A stretch of 64,000 nt of DNA from Roseomonas xinghualingensis (lineage in GTDB: Bacteria; Pseudomonadota; Alphaproteobacteria; Acetobacterales; Acetobacteraceae). This document shows, one piece after another, positions 55,296 to 64,000 of this stretch (its first letter is position 1; each line of letters begins with the position of its first letter). The stretch spans positions 62,001 through 126,000 of the forward strand of contig NZ_JAOXLP010000001.1 in NCBI RefSeq assembly GCF_025791835.1, written 5' to 3'. The position numbers and the translations under genes are program-made. Below the pieces are notes generated by a model. That model did not search any database. It worked only from the letters and a program-made list of their open reading frames with translations, and had not been told where the DNA came from.

Positions 55296-56531
55296 ATGCG
55301 CGTGAAAGACGTAAAGAAGGTTGTCCTCGCCTACTCCGGTGGCCTGGATACCTCCGTCATCCTCAAATGGCTCCAAACCGCCTACGGTGCGGAAGTCGTC
55401 ACCTTCACCGCCGATCTCGGCCAGGGTGAGGAACTCGGCCCGGCGAAGGAAAAGGCCCGCCTCCTCGGTATCAAGGAGGAGAACATCTTCGTGGACGACC
55501 TGCGTGAGGAATTCACGCGGGACTTCGTCTTCCCGATGTTCCGCATGAACGCCCAGTATGAGGGCTGCTACCTCCTCGGTACCTCCATCGCCCGCCCCCT
55601 GATCTCCAAGCGCCAGATCGAGATCGCGGAGAAGGTCGGCGCCGATGCCGTCGCCCACGGCGCCACCGGCAAGGGCAACGATCAGGTCCGGTTCGAAATC
55701 GCCTATTACGCCCTCAAGCCGGACGTGAAGGTCATCGCCCCCTGGCGCGAATGGGACCTCACCTCCCGCACCCGCCTCATCCAGTTCGCGGAAGAGCACC
55801 AGATCCCCATCGCCAAGGACAAGCGCGGCGAAAGCCCCTTCTCTGTGGACGCCAACCTCCTGCACAGCAGCAGCGAAGGTAAGGTGCTTGAGGAACCGTG
55901 GGACGAGCCGCCCGAGATCGTCTGGCAGCGCACCGTCTCCCCGATGGACGCGCCCGATAAGGTCACGGAAATCACCATCGAGTTCGAGCGTGGCGACGCC
56001 GTCGGCATCAACGGCGAGCGTATGTCCCCGGCCACCCTGCTCACCAGACTCAACGCGCTGGGCAAGGAAAACGGCATCGGCCGGCTGGACCTCGTCGAGA
56101 ACCGCTTCGTCGGCATGAAGTCCCGCGGCGCCTACGAAACCCCGGGCGGCACCATCCTCCACACCGCTCACCGCGCGATCGAGTCCATCACGCTGGACCG
56201 TGAGGCCGCACACCTCAAGGACAGCCTGATGCCCCGCTACGCGGAGCTGATCTACAACGGCTTCTGGTTCTCCCCGGAACGCCGCATGATCCAGGCGATG
56301 GCCGATGCCTCCCAGGCCAGCGTCACCGGTGAAGTTCGCCTCAAGCTCTACAAGGGCAACACCATCGTCACCGGCCGCCGCAGCCCCAACAGCCTCTACT
56401 CGATGAAGCACGTCACCTTCGAGGACGACCAGGGCGCCTACGACCAGTTCGACGCTCAGGGCTTCATCAAGCTCAACGCCCTCCGCCTGCGCCTCGGCGC
56501 CATGGCAGGCCGCAAGGGCGGCGAGCTCTGA
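55296..56531 (+). CDS. argG: Argininosuccinate synthase
   Basis: Joins citrulline and aspartate with ATP to argininosuccinate in arginine biosynthesis. 411 residues, normal length. PP-loop [20 protein letters not shown], then [59 protein letters not shown], and [20 protein letters not shown]. All typical of the class found in alphaproteobacteria. Single gene; its 91-bp upstream gap holds the promoter, and a strong hairpin follows. argH is not adjacent. Confidence 0.97.
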   Translation: MRVKDVKKVVLAYSGGLDTSVILKWLQTAYGAEVVTFTADLGQGEELGPAKEKARLLGIKEENIFVDDLREEFTRDFVFPMFRMNAQYEGCYLLGTSIARPLISKRQIEIAEKVGADAVAHGATGKGNDQVRFEIAYYALKPDVKVIAPWREWDLTSRTRLIQFAEEHQIPIAKDKRGESPFSVDANLLHSSSEGKVLEEPWDEPPEIVWQRTVSPMDAPDKVTEITIEFERGDAVGINGERMSPATLLTRLNALGKENGIGRLDLVENRFVGMKSRGAYETPGGTILHTAHRAIESITLDREAAHLKDSLMPRYAELIYNGFWFSPERRMIQAMADASQASVTGEVRLKLYKGNTIVTGRRSPNSLYSMKHVTFEDDQGAYDQFDAQGFIKLNALRLRLGAMAGRKGGEL

Positions 56532-56537
56532 TACCCG

Positions 56538-56569
56538 GCTGGCCCGCGGCACCAACGCCGCGGGCCAGC
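56538..56569. terminator. Bidirectional hairpin between argG and the membrane-protein gene
   Basis: Perfect 13-bp stem GCTGGCCCGCGGC (56538-56550) / GCCGCGGGCCAGC (56557-56569) with a 6-base loop, between convergent genes ending at 56531 and 56597. No T-run, so possibly assisted termination. Confidence 0.6.
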
Positions 56570-56596
56570 TGCCGGCCGGTTATGTCCGGTCCCGTC

Positions 56597-58054
56597 CTAC
56601 TCCACGCGCAAAACCCGACACGCCCTCGGCTTTCCAGGCAGCCAGCACGGCCAGCCGATCGAAACCCGCTCCACGATCGGCCGCGCCCCCTCCACCAGCC
56701 CGGCCACGGCCGGCACGATCTCCCGCCGCAGCGCCAGCAGCCGCACCCCCTGCGGCACCGGCCACAACCGCATGTCGGTCACGTTGCGCAGCACGCCCTC
56801 GGCATCCTGCAGCACCGCATCCATCTTGAAGTAGCTCTCGTTCATGCCCGGCACCGGCCCGGGGATCTGTATCCCGCGCCAGCGCGCCTCCCCCTGAGCC
56901 GGCACCGGCAGGGTGCGGACACACATCACCAGCAGGATCGCCGCCGAAGCCGCCGCCAGCGCCGGCCAGCCGCGCGGCCGCCCCAGCGCCTGCGCCACGC
57001 CCACCCAGGCCAGCAGCGCGAAACCCGGCCCCATCCACTTCATGTAGTGGACGTTCATGAACAGCCAGAACCCGGTCGGCAGCAGGTCCACATAGGCGAT
57101 GTAGAGCGCGAGATGCCCCACCGCCGCCACCGCCAGCATCGCCACCACGGGCCCGCGCGTCAGCGCGAAGGGCAGCATGATGAAAGCCAGCCCGATCCAG
57201 GGATGGCGCGCGATCAGCCCCTGCCCGGCGCCCCACCAGGGCTGCGGCGCCACCAGCAGGTTGAAGGCCTTCCAGCCGAAGCCATGGAAGGAAAACCCCG
57301 TCTGCGAGGACATGGTCATATAGGCCGAGGGCTGCATCCCATGGATCGCGACATGCAGCGCGAGCCCCGCCCCCGCCACCACGATCCCGCCCAGCGCCAC
57401 CCGCCACACCGTGTCCCAGGCCGCCAGACGCCGCGCCCACAGGTCCTGCAACCCCACGGCGCCGAGGATAATGACAGCCGGCAGCACATCCGTCGGCCGC
57501 AGCAACCCGACAATGGAAACCAGCGCCCCGATCAGAACCGGCCGCCGCTCCCCCGCCATATGGTCCGCCGCCAGCCGCAGCAGCACCCAGATCGCCGCCG
57601 TCGCCGGGGATGTGTTCCAGGGCACCGCCCATTGCCGGAACAGCAGCGGGTCCGCCATCACGCTGCCCAGGAACAGCGCCACCGCCCACCAGTCCCGCAC
57701 GCCCACGCGCCGCGCGAAGCCCAGGAAGGCCCAGGCCGTGATCAGCAGGGAGGCCAGGTTCACCAGGAAGAACGGGTGCGCCGGCCAGAGCCGCGCGAAG
57801 GGCGCGCCCAGCAGCGCATAGCCCGTGGGATACCAGTGCTGCCCCGGGGAAAGATCCCCCGCCGCCAGCGCCCGCGCGGACTTGATGTATTGGGATTGGT
57901 CCCACCACCCCCACCATCCCTCGGGATGCTTGAGGTTGTTGGCCGGCAGGGCCGGATCGGCAAAGTACAGGCCCACATAACCCAGTGTCAGCAGCGTCAG
58001 GAGCACGGCAAGGGGCGCGCACCGGTGGCGCAGGACGATGGGAATTCGATGCAT
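56597..58054 (-). CDS. Polytopic membrane protein, glycosyltransferase-39-like topology
   Basis: 485 residues with about 10 hydrophobic helices. A first helix (LAVLLTLLTLGYVGLYFADP) is followed by an extracytoplasmic loop containing WWGWWDQSQYIKSARALAAG, which has the Asp-Gln and aromatic pattern of lipid-linked sugar transferases of the GT-C fold. GYALLGAPFARLWPAHPFFL continues it. The C-terminal soluble part of about 120 residues is extracytoplasmic (NVTDMRLWPVPQGVRLLALR). Could add a sugar to an envelope polymer; substrate unknown. ATG 58054 (MHRIPIVL) is chosen over upstream extension to 58261. Convergent with argG. Confidence 0.75.
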   Translation of the reverse strand: MHRIPIVLRHRCAPLAVLLTLLTLGYVGLYFADPALPANNLKHPEGWWGWWDQSQYIKSARALAAGDLSPGQHWYPTGYALLGAPFARLWPAHPFFLVNLASLLITAWAFLGFARRVGVRDWWAVALFLGSVMADPLLFRQWAVPWNTSPATAAIWVLLRLAADHMAGERRPVLIGALVSIVGLLRPTDVLPAVIILGAVGLQDLWARRLAAWDTVWRVALGGIVVAGAGLALHVAIHGMQPSAYMTMSSQTGFSFHGFGWKAFNLLVAPQPWWGAGQGLIARHPWIGLAFIMLPFALTRGPVVAMLAVAAVGHLALYIAYVDLLPTGFWLFMNVHYMKWMGPGFALLAWVGVAQALGRPRGWPALAAASAAILLVMCVRTLPVPAQGEARWRGIQIPGPVPGMNESYFKMDAVLQDAEGVLRNVTDMRLWPVPQGVRLLALRREIVPAVAGLVEGARPIVERVSIGWPCWLPGKPRACRVLRVE

Positions 58055-58165
58055 GGATGAAGAATGCCACGGGGCTCCCCCGCCTCCCAGCCACCCTCTC
58101 CATGTGACCTGCGCGCCCACCCCGGCTAGAAGCCGCGCGGAAGCAGCGGCAGCAGGAGACACAAC

Positions 58166-58873
58166 ATGATCGAGCGACCCAACCGCGCGGGCATCATCGC
58201 GGCGCTCGATACCCAGAGCCCGGAGCAGGCGGAGGCCTGGGCCGAGGCCCTGGCCCCCCATATCGGCTGCGTGAAGCTAGGGCTGGAATTCTTCGTCGCC
58301 AACGGGCCGCAGGCGGTCGCGCGCATCGCGCGGCACCGCCCCCTCTTCCTCGACCTGAAGTTCCACGACATTCCCAACACCGTGGCCGGCGCCGTCCGCT
58401 CCGCCTGCGCCCTGCGCCCGGCCATGCTCACGATCCACGCCTCCGGCGGCGCCCCCATGATCGAGGCCGCCCGGCGCGCTGCCGAGGAAGCCGGCGCCGA
58501 CCGTCCCGCCATCCTGGCCGTCACCGTCCTCACCAGCACCAGCCCCGCCACCCTGTCGGAGACCGGCGTCGCGGGTGGCCCCGCGCAGCAGGTCCTCCGC
58601 CTTGCCCGCCTGGCACTGGATGCCGGGGCCGACGGCCTGGTCTGCGCCCCGCCCGAGGTCGCGCTGATCCGTGCCGCCCATGGCGCCTCCCCCCTGCTGG
58701 TGGTGCCAGGCGTCCGCCCCGCCGGCAGCGCGCGCGGTGACCAGACCCGCGTCGCCACCCCGGCCGAAACCGCCGCCGCGGGCGCCGACTGGCTCGTCAT
58801 CGGCCGGCCCATCACTACCGCCGCCGACCCCGCTTCTGCCGCCGCCGCCATCGCCGCGGAACTCGCCGCATGA
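58166..58873 (+). CDS. pyrF: Orotidine 5'-phosphate decarboxylase
   Basis: Final step of UMP synthesis. 235 residues. [20 protein letters not shown] binds substrate; the catalytic [20 protein letters not shown] has the Lys/Asp pair; [20 protein letters not shown] and [20 protein letters not shown] with [19 protein letters not shown] complete the barrel. ATG 58166 follows GCAGGAGAC. It overlaps trpF by four bases (ATGA). pyrF-trpF pairing is common in alphaproteobacteria. Confidence 0.96.
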   Translation: MIERPNRAGIIAALDTQSPEQAEAWAEALAPHIGCVKLGLEFFVANGPQAVARIARHRPLFLDLKFHDIPNTVAGAVRSACALRPAMLTIHASGGAPMIEAARRAAEEAGADRPAILAVTVLTSTSPATLSETGVAGGPAQQVLRLARLALDAGADGLVCAPPEVALIRAAHGASPLLVVPGVRPAGSARGDQTRVATPAETAAAGADWLVIGRPITTAADPASAAAAIAAELAA

Positions 58874-59523
58874 CCGTGCTGAAGTTCTGCGGCCTGAACG
58901 ACCCGGCGGGCTTCGACGCCGCTGTCTCGGCCGGCGCCGACATGCTGGGCCTGGTCTTCTTCCCGCCCTCCCCTCGGCATCTTTCGCCGGAGGCCGCCGC
59001 CGCCTTGTCCGCCCGCGCGCCATCCTCCGCCGAGGGTGGCCCGCTGCGCGTCGGCCTTTTCGTCGATGCCACGGATGACGAGATCGCCGCCGTCCTCGCT
59101 GCGCTCCCGCTCGACATCCTGCAACTGCATGGCCACGAATCCTCCGAACGCTGCGCCGCGGTCCGGGCGCGCTTCGGCCTGCCCGTGATGAAGGCGCTGG
59201 GCATCGCGCAGGCGGAGGATCTGGAAGCGCTCTCCGCCTATGCGCCTGTGGTCGATCGCTTCCTGCTCGACGCCAAGGCGCCGCCCGGCTCTCCCATTCC
59301 GGGCGGCAATGCCCTGTCCTTCGACTGGTCGCTCCTGGCGGGATGCACGGTGCCGCGCCCCTGGCTGCTCGCGGGCGGGCTCACGGCGGACAATGTCGCC
59401 TCTGCCATCCGCGCCACGCGCAGCCCCGGCGTGGACGTCTCATCCGGTGTGGAACATGCCCGTGGGCAGAAGGACCCGGCACTGATCGCGGCCTTTGCGG
59501 CAGCCATGCGTAAAGCCGGGTAA
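58870..59523 (+). CDS. trpF: Phosphoribosylanthranilate isomerase
   Basis: Amadori rearrangement in tryptophan synthesis. 217 residues, TIM barrel. Catalytic Cys in [60 protein letters not shown], Asp in [20 protein letters not shown], and [20 protein letters not shown]. Overlaps pyrF (ATGA). In relatives trpB and trpA normally follow directly; here an RTX gene and a transporter gene intervene before trpB. Confidence 0.96.
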   Translation: MTVLKFCGLNDPAGFDAAVSAGADMLGLVFFPPSPRHLSPEAAAALSARAPSSAEGGPLRVGLFVDATDDEIAAVLAALPLDILQLHGHESSERCAAVRARFGLPVMKALGIAQAEDLEALSAYAPVVDRFLLDAKAPPGSPIPGGNALSFDWSLLAGCTVPRPWLLAGGLTADNVASAIRATRSPGVDVSSGVEHARGQKDPALIAAFAAAMRKAG

Positions 59524-59767
59524 CACCGCAGAAAATGGCAATACGTTATAAAACAGAAATGAAAATCCCTGTCGGAATAGGGGTTATTTTGAAATCATTA
59601 TGATGTAAAATCCATTTTGACTTCACTGGAAAGTGCAATGCCTTGAACAGGAATGTTGCTGGGCAATCCCCGTGTCACCCCGCATTATTTCGCATGGCAC
59701 CCAAGGGGTCGGTCTATTTGTTCCGCCCTTGTGTTTTTCCAGATAAACCCGAAGGGGCATGCGAGCC

Positions 59768-61210
59768 ATGAGCGGAAGCAACGGCACCTATAAGTTCCGT
59801 TCGATTGCCGAATTCCTTGATGTGACGGCGCTGGATGCTGGCGCCGGCACCGACATGCTCAGCTTTGTGGGCGCGGATGGCACCCTTGAAAGCGCGACGG
59901 GCGGAAATATCGTGGATTCCGATTTTGCCGGCTTCACCAATTTCGAGAAGATCCAGGTCGGCAACGGCAACTGGGACATCGATCTCGGCGGTGATGCCAG
60001 CACGGCTTTCAACGGCTATGTCCAGGTTCATGCCTCCGGCGCGACCGACCAGCTTTGGGTCCAGGTCCGCGCCGGTGGTCCCGCGCTCTATGCGGTCGGC
60101 TCCGCCGGTTATGACCGCCTCTATGGCGGCAGTGGCGACGACATGATCGATGGTGGCACGGGCGGCAACGATATCCTGCGTGGTTATGATGGTAACGATA
60201 CCATCGTCTTCCGCGACAATACCCTCAACGCCTCCGATACCGTGGATGGCGGTGCAGGCACCGACACACTGCGGCTGACCGGTGGCGCTACGGTGGAGGA
60301 CAGGTCCTTCCTGAAGGTCACGAATTTCGAGCTGATGACGCTCGGCTCCGGCGCCTTCGACATGACGCTCGGCGCGAATGCGGCGAATGCCTTCGCGGGT
60401 GGCCATATGAAGATCTACGCCTCCGCCGAGGCGAGCTCGCTCAATCTCGCCGTCGTGGATGGTGGCCCCATCCTCACCGTCGTCGGCACCACCGGCAATG
60501 ACAGCATCGTCGGCGGTGCGGGCAATGACACGATCAATGGCGGCGGCGGCGCCGACGCGTTGAGCGGCGGAGCCGGCAGCGACACCTTCGTCTTCTACAA
60601 TAACAGCCTCACCAGCGCCGACACCGTGGATGGCGGCACGGGCTATGACGTGCTGCGCCTGCTGGAGGGCGCGACGCTGGCGGATGCCGGCTTCACCAAT
60701 GTCTCGAACATCGAGGGCATCTCGCTCGGCGCCGGCACCTACAACATCACCTTCGGCGAGGAGGCCAAGGGCGCGTTCACGGATGGCAATCTCCGCATCA
60801 ACGCGGGGCAGGCCACCGACACGACAGTGGATGCGTCGGCACTTGGCCGCGTGGGCTACCGCTTCGCTTATACCGGCGGCGACGGGGTGGACCGCGTGAC
60901 GCTCGGCGGCAACATCGCGACCGTCACCGGCGGCGACGGCGCGGATGAGTTCGTCCTGGCGCGGGATGCCTTCTACAAGGGCGTCATCACCGACTTCCAG
61001 GACGGCGTTGACCGCCTCGTCGTCAGCGGCTCCGATCTGCCGCCGGGCTTCGACACGCCGGAGGAGTGGGACGCGCTGATCGCCTCGGTGGCCTCCGACA
61101 CGGCGGATGGCCTGCTGCTCAACGGGAAGGCGCTGGGCCTCAACGCCACGCTTACCCTGGCCGGCATGACCACGGCCGATATCGACCATACGGACTTCAT
61201 CCTGGCCTGA
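59768..61210 (+). CDS. RTX calcium-binding protein inserted between trpF and trpB
   Basis: 480 residues. Blocks of GGxGxDxUx repeats (RLYGGSGDDMIDGGTGGNDI, SIVGGAGNDTINGGGGADAL, LSGGAGSDTFVFYNNSLTSA) alternate with domains of about 90 residues (FTNFEKIQVGNGNWDIDLGG; VTNFELMTLGSGAFDMTLGA; VSNIEGISLGAGTYNITFGE), which are clearly internal duplicates. The C-terminal part (FYKGVITDFQDGVDRLVVSG) is typical of type I-secreted proteins. No signal peptide, no exporter nearby. ATG 59768 is preferred because AAGGGG lies ten bases before it; ATG 59759 is too close. A strong terminator follows. Confidence 0.9.
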   Translation: MSGSNGTYKFRSIAEFLDVTALDAGAGTDMLSFVGADGTLESATGGNIVDSDFAGFTNFEKIQVGNGNWDIDLGGDASTAFNGYVQVHASGATDQLWVQVRAGGPALYAVGSAGYDRLYGGSGDDMIDGGTGGNDILRGYDGNDTIVFRDNTLNASDTVDGGAGTDTLRLTGGATVEDRSFLKVTNFELMTLGSGAFDMTLGANAANAFAGGHMKIYASAEASSLNLAVVDGGPILTVVGTTGNDSIVGGAGNDTINGGGGADALSGGAGSDTFVFYNNSLTSADTVDGGTGYDVLRLLEGATLADAGFTNVSNIEGISLGAGTYNITFGEEAKGAFTDGNLRINAGQATDTTVDASALGRVGYRFAYTGGDGVDRVTLGGNIATVTGGDGADEFVLARDAFYKGVITDFQDGVDRLVVSGSDLPPGFDTPEEWDALIASVASDTADGLLLNGKALGLNATLTLAGMTTADIDHTDFILA

Positions 61211-61223
61211 GACGGCTTCGTTC

Positions 61224-61266
61224 AGGCGCCAGGCGGGCGATCGGCCCGCCTGGCGCCATTTTTGTT
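61224..61266 (+). terminator. Strong rho-independent terminator after the RTX gene
   Basis: Perfect 14-bp stem GGCGCCAGGCGGGC (61224-61237) / GCCCGCCTGGCGCC (61243-61256) with loop GATCG, then ATTTTTGTTT. It isolates the RTX gene from the EamA and trpB genes downstream. Confidence 0.92.
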
Positions 61267-61381
61267 TCGGGGTGCCATGCACGCTCCGGGAATGGACCCG
61301 CCCCCATCCTTCGGTTAGGGCGGGAGGCGTGACGAATCCCGCCCGCATCGCCGCCTTCCGCCACGTGATGCGCCGGGCGGC

Positions 61382-62248
61382 ATGAAGCCGGCCCATATCG
61401 CCCTGGCACTGCTCACCACGGTGCTCTGGGGCTTCAACTTCGTCATGATCCAGATCGGGCTGGAGAGCGGCCTGCCGCCCCTTCTCATGGTGACGCTCCG
61501 CTTCATGGTGGTCGCCATCCCCGCTCTCTGGCTGCCGCGGCCAAAGGTGCCGCTGCGCCGCATGATCGCGCTCGGCACCTTCCTTTTCATCGGCCAGTTC
61601 GCCCTGCTCTTCACCGGCATGGCGGTGGGAATGCCGCCCGGCCTCGCCTCGGTCACGGCGCAGTCCCAGGCTTTCCTCACCGGCCTCTTCGCCGCCGTCA
61701 TCCTGCGGGAGCGCCCCACGCGCCGCGCCATGGCCGGGATGGCCATCGCCTTCTCTGGCCTTGCTCTCATCGCCACCACCGCCGGTGGCAACGGCGTCAC
61801 GGTGGCAGGGCTCGTCCTCTGCCTCGGCGCCGCCGCCTCCTGGGCCTTCGGCAATGTCCTGCTGCGCGGGCTGGGGGCCTCGCCCGGCGGGCCCGTCGCC
61901 TTCATGTCCTGGCTCGGCCTGGTGCCGATCCTTCCGCTCCTGGCCCTCTCCCTTGCCATCGAGGGCCCCACCACGATCGGCCATGCCCTGGCGACGCTGA
62001 ACTGGGCCGGCATCGCGGGCGTGCTCTATGTCGCCCTTGCCGCCACTACGGTGGGCTATGGGATCTGGGGGTTCCTGATGAGCCGATATCCCGCCACCAC
62101 CGTCGCGCCCTTCGCCCTGCTGGTGCCCATCACCGGCGCCGCCTCCGCCGCCCTTGTCATGGGGGAGAGCTTCGGCCCGGTCCGGCTGGCCGGCATGGTG
62201 CTGGTCCTGGCCGGGCTGGGCGTCACTGTCCTGCCAAGGCGGCGCTGA
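61382..62248 (+). CDS. EamA/DMT-superfamily transporter
   Basis: 288-residue inner-membrane protein with ten helices in two EamA repeats: first [20 protein letters not shown] to [15 protein letters not shown], second [20 protein letters not shown] to [40 protein letters not shown] is the conserved end of the first repeat. Such proteins export amino acids or other metabolites. Position just upstream of trpB suggests an amino-acid or aromatic exporter, but that is inference. Its stop is 50 bp from the trpB ATG, so it probably shares a transcript with trpBA. Confidence 0.88.
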   Translation: MKPAHIALALLTTVLWGFNFVMIQIGLESGLPPLLMVTLRFMVVAIPALWLPRPKVPLRRMIALGTFLFIGQFALLFTGMAVGMPPGLASVTAQSQAFLTGLFAAVILRERPTRRAMAGMAIAFSGLALIATTAGGNGVTVAGLVLCLGAAASWAFGNVLLRGLGASPGGPVAFMSWLGLVPILPLLALSLAIEGPTTIGHALATLNWAGIAGVLYVALAATTVGYGIWGFLMSRYPATTVAPFALLVPITGAASAALVMGESFGPVRLAGMVLVLAGLGVTVLPRRR

Positions 62249-62298
62249 CCTGCCCATGGCCCCTCCCCGGAGTGGCCCGGGAGCGGTATGACAGCCTC

Positions 62299-63516
62299 AT
62301 GAGCAACGCCCTCCCCAACTCCCTCCGCATGGGTCCGGACAGCCGGGGCCGTTTCGGTGACTTCGGTGGCCGTTTCGTCGCCGAGACGCTGATGCCCAAC
62401 ATCCAGGAGGTGCAGGAGGCCTATGAGGCGGCCCGGAAGGACCCTGAGTTCGAGAAGGAGTGGCGACGCCTCCTCAAGGATTATGTCGGCCGTCCCTCCC
62501 CGCTCTGGTTCGCGGAGCGGCTGACCAGCCATCTCGGCGGTGCCAAGGTGTATCTGAAGCGCGAGGAGCTGAACCACACCGGCGCGCACAAGATCAACGC
62601 GGTGATCGCGCAGATCATGCTCGCGAAGCGCATGGGCAAGAAGCATGTGATTGCGGAAACCGGGGCGGGCCAGCATGGCGTGGCCACCGCGACCGCCTGC
62701 GCGCTTTTCGACCTGAAATGCACGGTCTTCATGGGCGCGACTGATGTGGAGCGGCAGAAGCCGAACGTGTTCCGCATGAAGCTGCTGGGCGCCGAGTTGA
62801 ATGCCGTGACCTCCGGCGCGGCCACGCTGAAGGACGCGATGAACGAGGCGCTCCGCTACTGGGTCGCCCATGTCCATGACACCTACTACTGCATCGGCAC
62901 CGTTGCCGGCCCCGCGCCCTATCCGCAGATGGTGCGCGACTTCCAGTGCGTGATTGGCGACGAGACGAAGGAGCAGTGCCTGGCCGTTGAGGGCCGGCTG
63001 CCGGATGTCGTGGTCTGCGCGGTGGGTGGCGGTTCCTCCGCCATGGGTATCTTCCACCCCTTCCTGGACGATGCCGAGGTCAAGCTGGTGGGCGTGGAAG
63101 CCGCCGGGCACGGCATCGAGACCGGCGCCCATGCGGCGGCCATCAATGGTGGCACGCCAGGCGTGCTGCATGGCAACAAGACCTATCTGCTGCAGGACCG
63201 GAACGGGCAGATCCAGGAGGCGCATTCCATCTCCGCGGGGCTGGACTATCCCGGCATCGGCCCGGAGCATTCCTGGCTGCATGAGATCGGGCGCGTGGAA
63301 TACACGGCGGCCACGGACCAGGAGGCGCTGGACGCCTTCCAGCTCTGCTCGAAGCTTGAAGGCATCATCCCGGCCCTGGAATCCGCCCATGGACTTGCCG
63401 AGGTGATCAAGCGGGCGCCCACCATGCCGAAGGACAGCATCATCGTGCTCAATCTCTCCGGCCGGGGGGACAAGGATATCTTCACCGTCGCGCACCACAT
63501 GGGGGTTTCCCTGTGA
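62299..63516 (+). CDS. trpB: Tryptophan synthase beta chain
   Basis: PLP enzyme joining indole and serine. 405 residues. [20 protein letters not shown], the PLP lysine in [60 protein letters not shown], the phosphate loop [19 protein letters not shown], and [23 protein letters not shown] 62299 is chosen over the GTG at 62272. Overlaps trpA by four bases (GTGA), the standard coupling for the alpha2beta2 complex. Confidence 0.97.
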   Translation: MSNALPNSLRMGPDSRGRFGDFGGRFVAETLMPNIQEVQEAYEAARKDPEFEKEWRRLLKDYVGRPSPLWFAERLTSHLGGAKVYLKREELNHTGAHKINAVIAQIMLAKRMGKKHVIAETGAGQHGVATATACALFDLKCTVFMGATDVERQKPNVFRMKLLGAELNAVTSGAATLKDAMNEALRYWVAHVHDTYYCIGTVAGPAPYPQMVRDFQCVIGDETKEQCLAVEGRLPDVVVCAVGGGSSAMGIFHPFLDDAEVKLVGVEAAGHGIETGAHAAAINGGTPGVLHGNKTYLLQDRNGQIQEAHSISAGLDYPGIGPEHSWLHEIGRVEYTAATDQEALDAFQLCSKLEGIIPALESAHGLAEVIKRAPTMPKDSIIVLNLSGRGDKDIFTVAHHMGVSL

Positions 63517-64000
63517 GCCGTATCGCCGCCCGCTTCGCGAAGCTGAAGGCCGAGGGCCGTGGGGCCCTCATGCCCTTCCTTGAGGCCTATGACCCCGATC
63601 CCACCACCTCCATGGCTATCCTGCGGGGCATGCCGGGCGCGGGGGCGGATCTGATCGAGATCGGCGTTCCTTTCACCGATCCGGCCGCCGATGGCCCCAC
63701 CGTGCAGAAGGCCGGGCAGCGCGCGCTGAAGGCCGGGGGCAGCCTGGCCGGCGCGCTCGCCATGGTGCGCGACTTCCGCCGGGACGATGACGAGACCCCG
63801 CTGGTGCTGATGGGCTACCTGAACCCCATCATTGCCTATGGGCCTGAGCGGTTCTGCGAGGATTGCCGTTCCAGCGGGGTGGATGGCCTCATCATCGTGG
63901 ACATGCCGCCCGAGGAGGCGGATGAGGTGCAGCCCTATGCCCATGGGCTGGACATGATCCGCCTGGTGGCCCCTACCACGCTGGAAAACCGCCTTCCCAC
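63513..64000 (+). CDS. trpA: Tryptophan synthase alpha chain (cut by window edge)
   Basis: Cleaves indole-3-glycerol phosphate to indole for TrpB. The first 162 codons are seen. [20 protein letters not shown] opens the barrel, [20 protein letters not shown] holds the catalytic Glu and Asp, and [20 protein letters not shown] and [18 protein letters not shown] follow. GTG 63513 overlaps the trpB stop. The normally conserved T-A-G-D-P turn reads E-A-Y-D-P here. The C-terminal phosphate-binding half lies beyond the window. Confidence 0.96.
   Translation, partial: MSRIAARFAKLKAEGRGALMPFLEAYDPDPTTSMAILRGMPGAGADLIEIGVPFTDPAADGPTVQKAGQRALKAGGSLAGALAMVRDFRRDDDETPLVLMGYLNPIIAYGPERFCEDCRSSGVDGLIIVDMPPEEADEVQPYAHGLDMIRLVAPTTLENRLP

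Noticed and set aside
59714..62257. 847-codon minus-strand open frame antisense to the RTX and EamA genes
   Set aside because: It mirrors the repeat-rich RTX gene; low-complexity, no ribosome binding site, no family.

Overview
The window is high-GC alphaproteobacterial chromosome. The best fit is Acetobacteraceae of the Roseomonas type; this is inferred from gene content, not from a database search. Supporting signs are two Bug-type tricarboxylate-transporter receptors, a ChvG/ChvI two-component pair next to pckA, the cluster hemE | ppsR-maf ... secB-timA-mltA, a FYDLN-acid protein, aroA-cmk-rpsA, and a dense cluster of GANTC (CcrM-type) sites. Most of it is housekeeping DNA. No rRNA, CRISPR array or intact tRNA was seen.

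Layout. 1-6.8 kb: end of rpe, an Lrp regulator, a Bug receptor, an MFS exporter, chvG and chvI, and a frameshifted HugZ-like gene. 7-16.4 kb: pckA, a second Bug receptor, a guanine-deaminase remnant, a secreted trypsin-like protease, an orphan LutA-like protein, an unusual DUF2231-Rieske-hemerythrin fusion, mltA and timA. 16.5-21 kb: a histidine phosphatase, secB, maf, ppsR, a 340-bp interval with 14 GANTC sites that I interpret as the chromosome replication origin, then hemE. 21-34.8 kb: antiporter, hydrolase, creatininase, ampG, TrkH/TrkA potassium uptake, queC, a YqjI-like metal-responsive PadR regulator with a perfect palindromic operator, a methyltransferase and rsgA. 35-44 kb: an RTX protein, an M81 peptidase, a secreted unknown, and the aroA-cmk-rpsA operon. 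44-51.5 kb: DUF218, a methyltransferase, GFA, chrBA chromate resistance, an IalB-like protein and rlmN. 51.7-55.2 kb: an accessory block between rlmN and argG, with an antiporter, a distinctly AT-rich PLD-type nuclease gene and a broken IS5-derived gene. 55.3-64 kb: argG, a membrane protein, then pyrF-trpF, an RTX protein and an EamA transporter, then trpB and the start of trpA.

The most distinctive unexplained structure is a family of modular palindromic repeats placed just after stop codons (chvI, secB/maf, hemE and queC, with single modules after mltA, the FYDLN gene and rlmN). One copy sits exactly where the usual aroE-coaE-dnaQ genes are missing. The best candidates for unfamiliar biology are the fusion protein at 12.7-14.2 kb, the AT-rich nuclease gene at 53.3-54.4 kb and the modular repeats.
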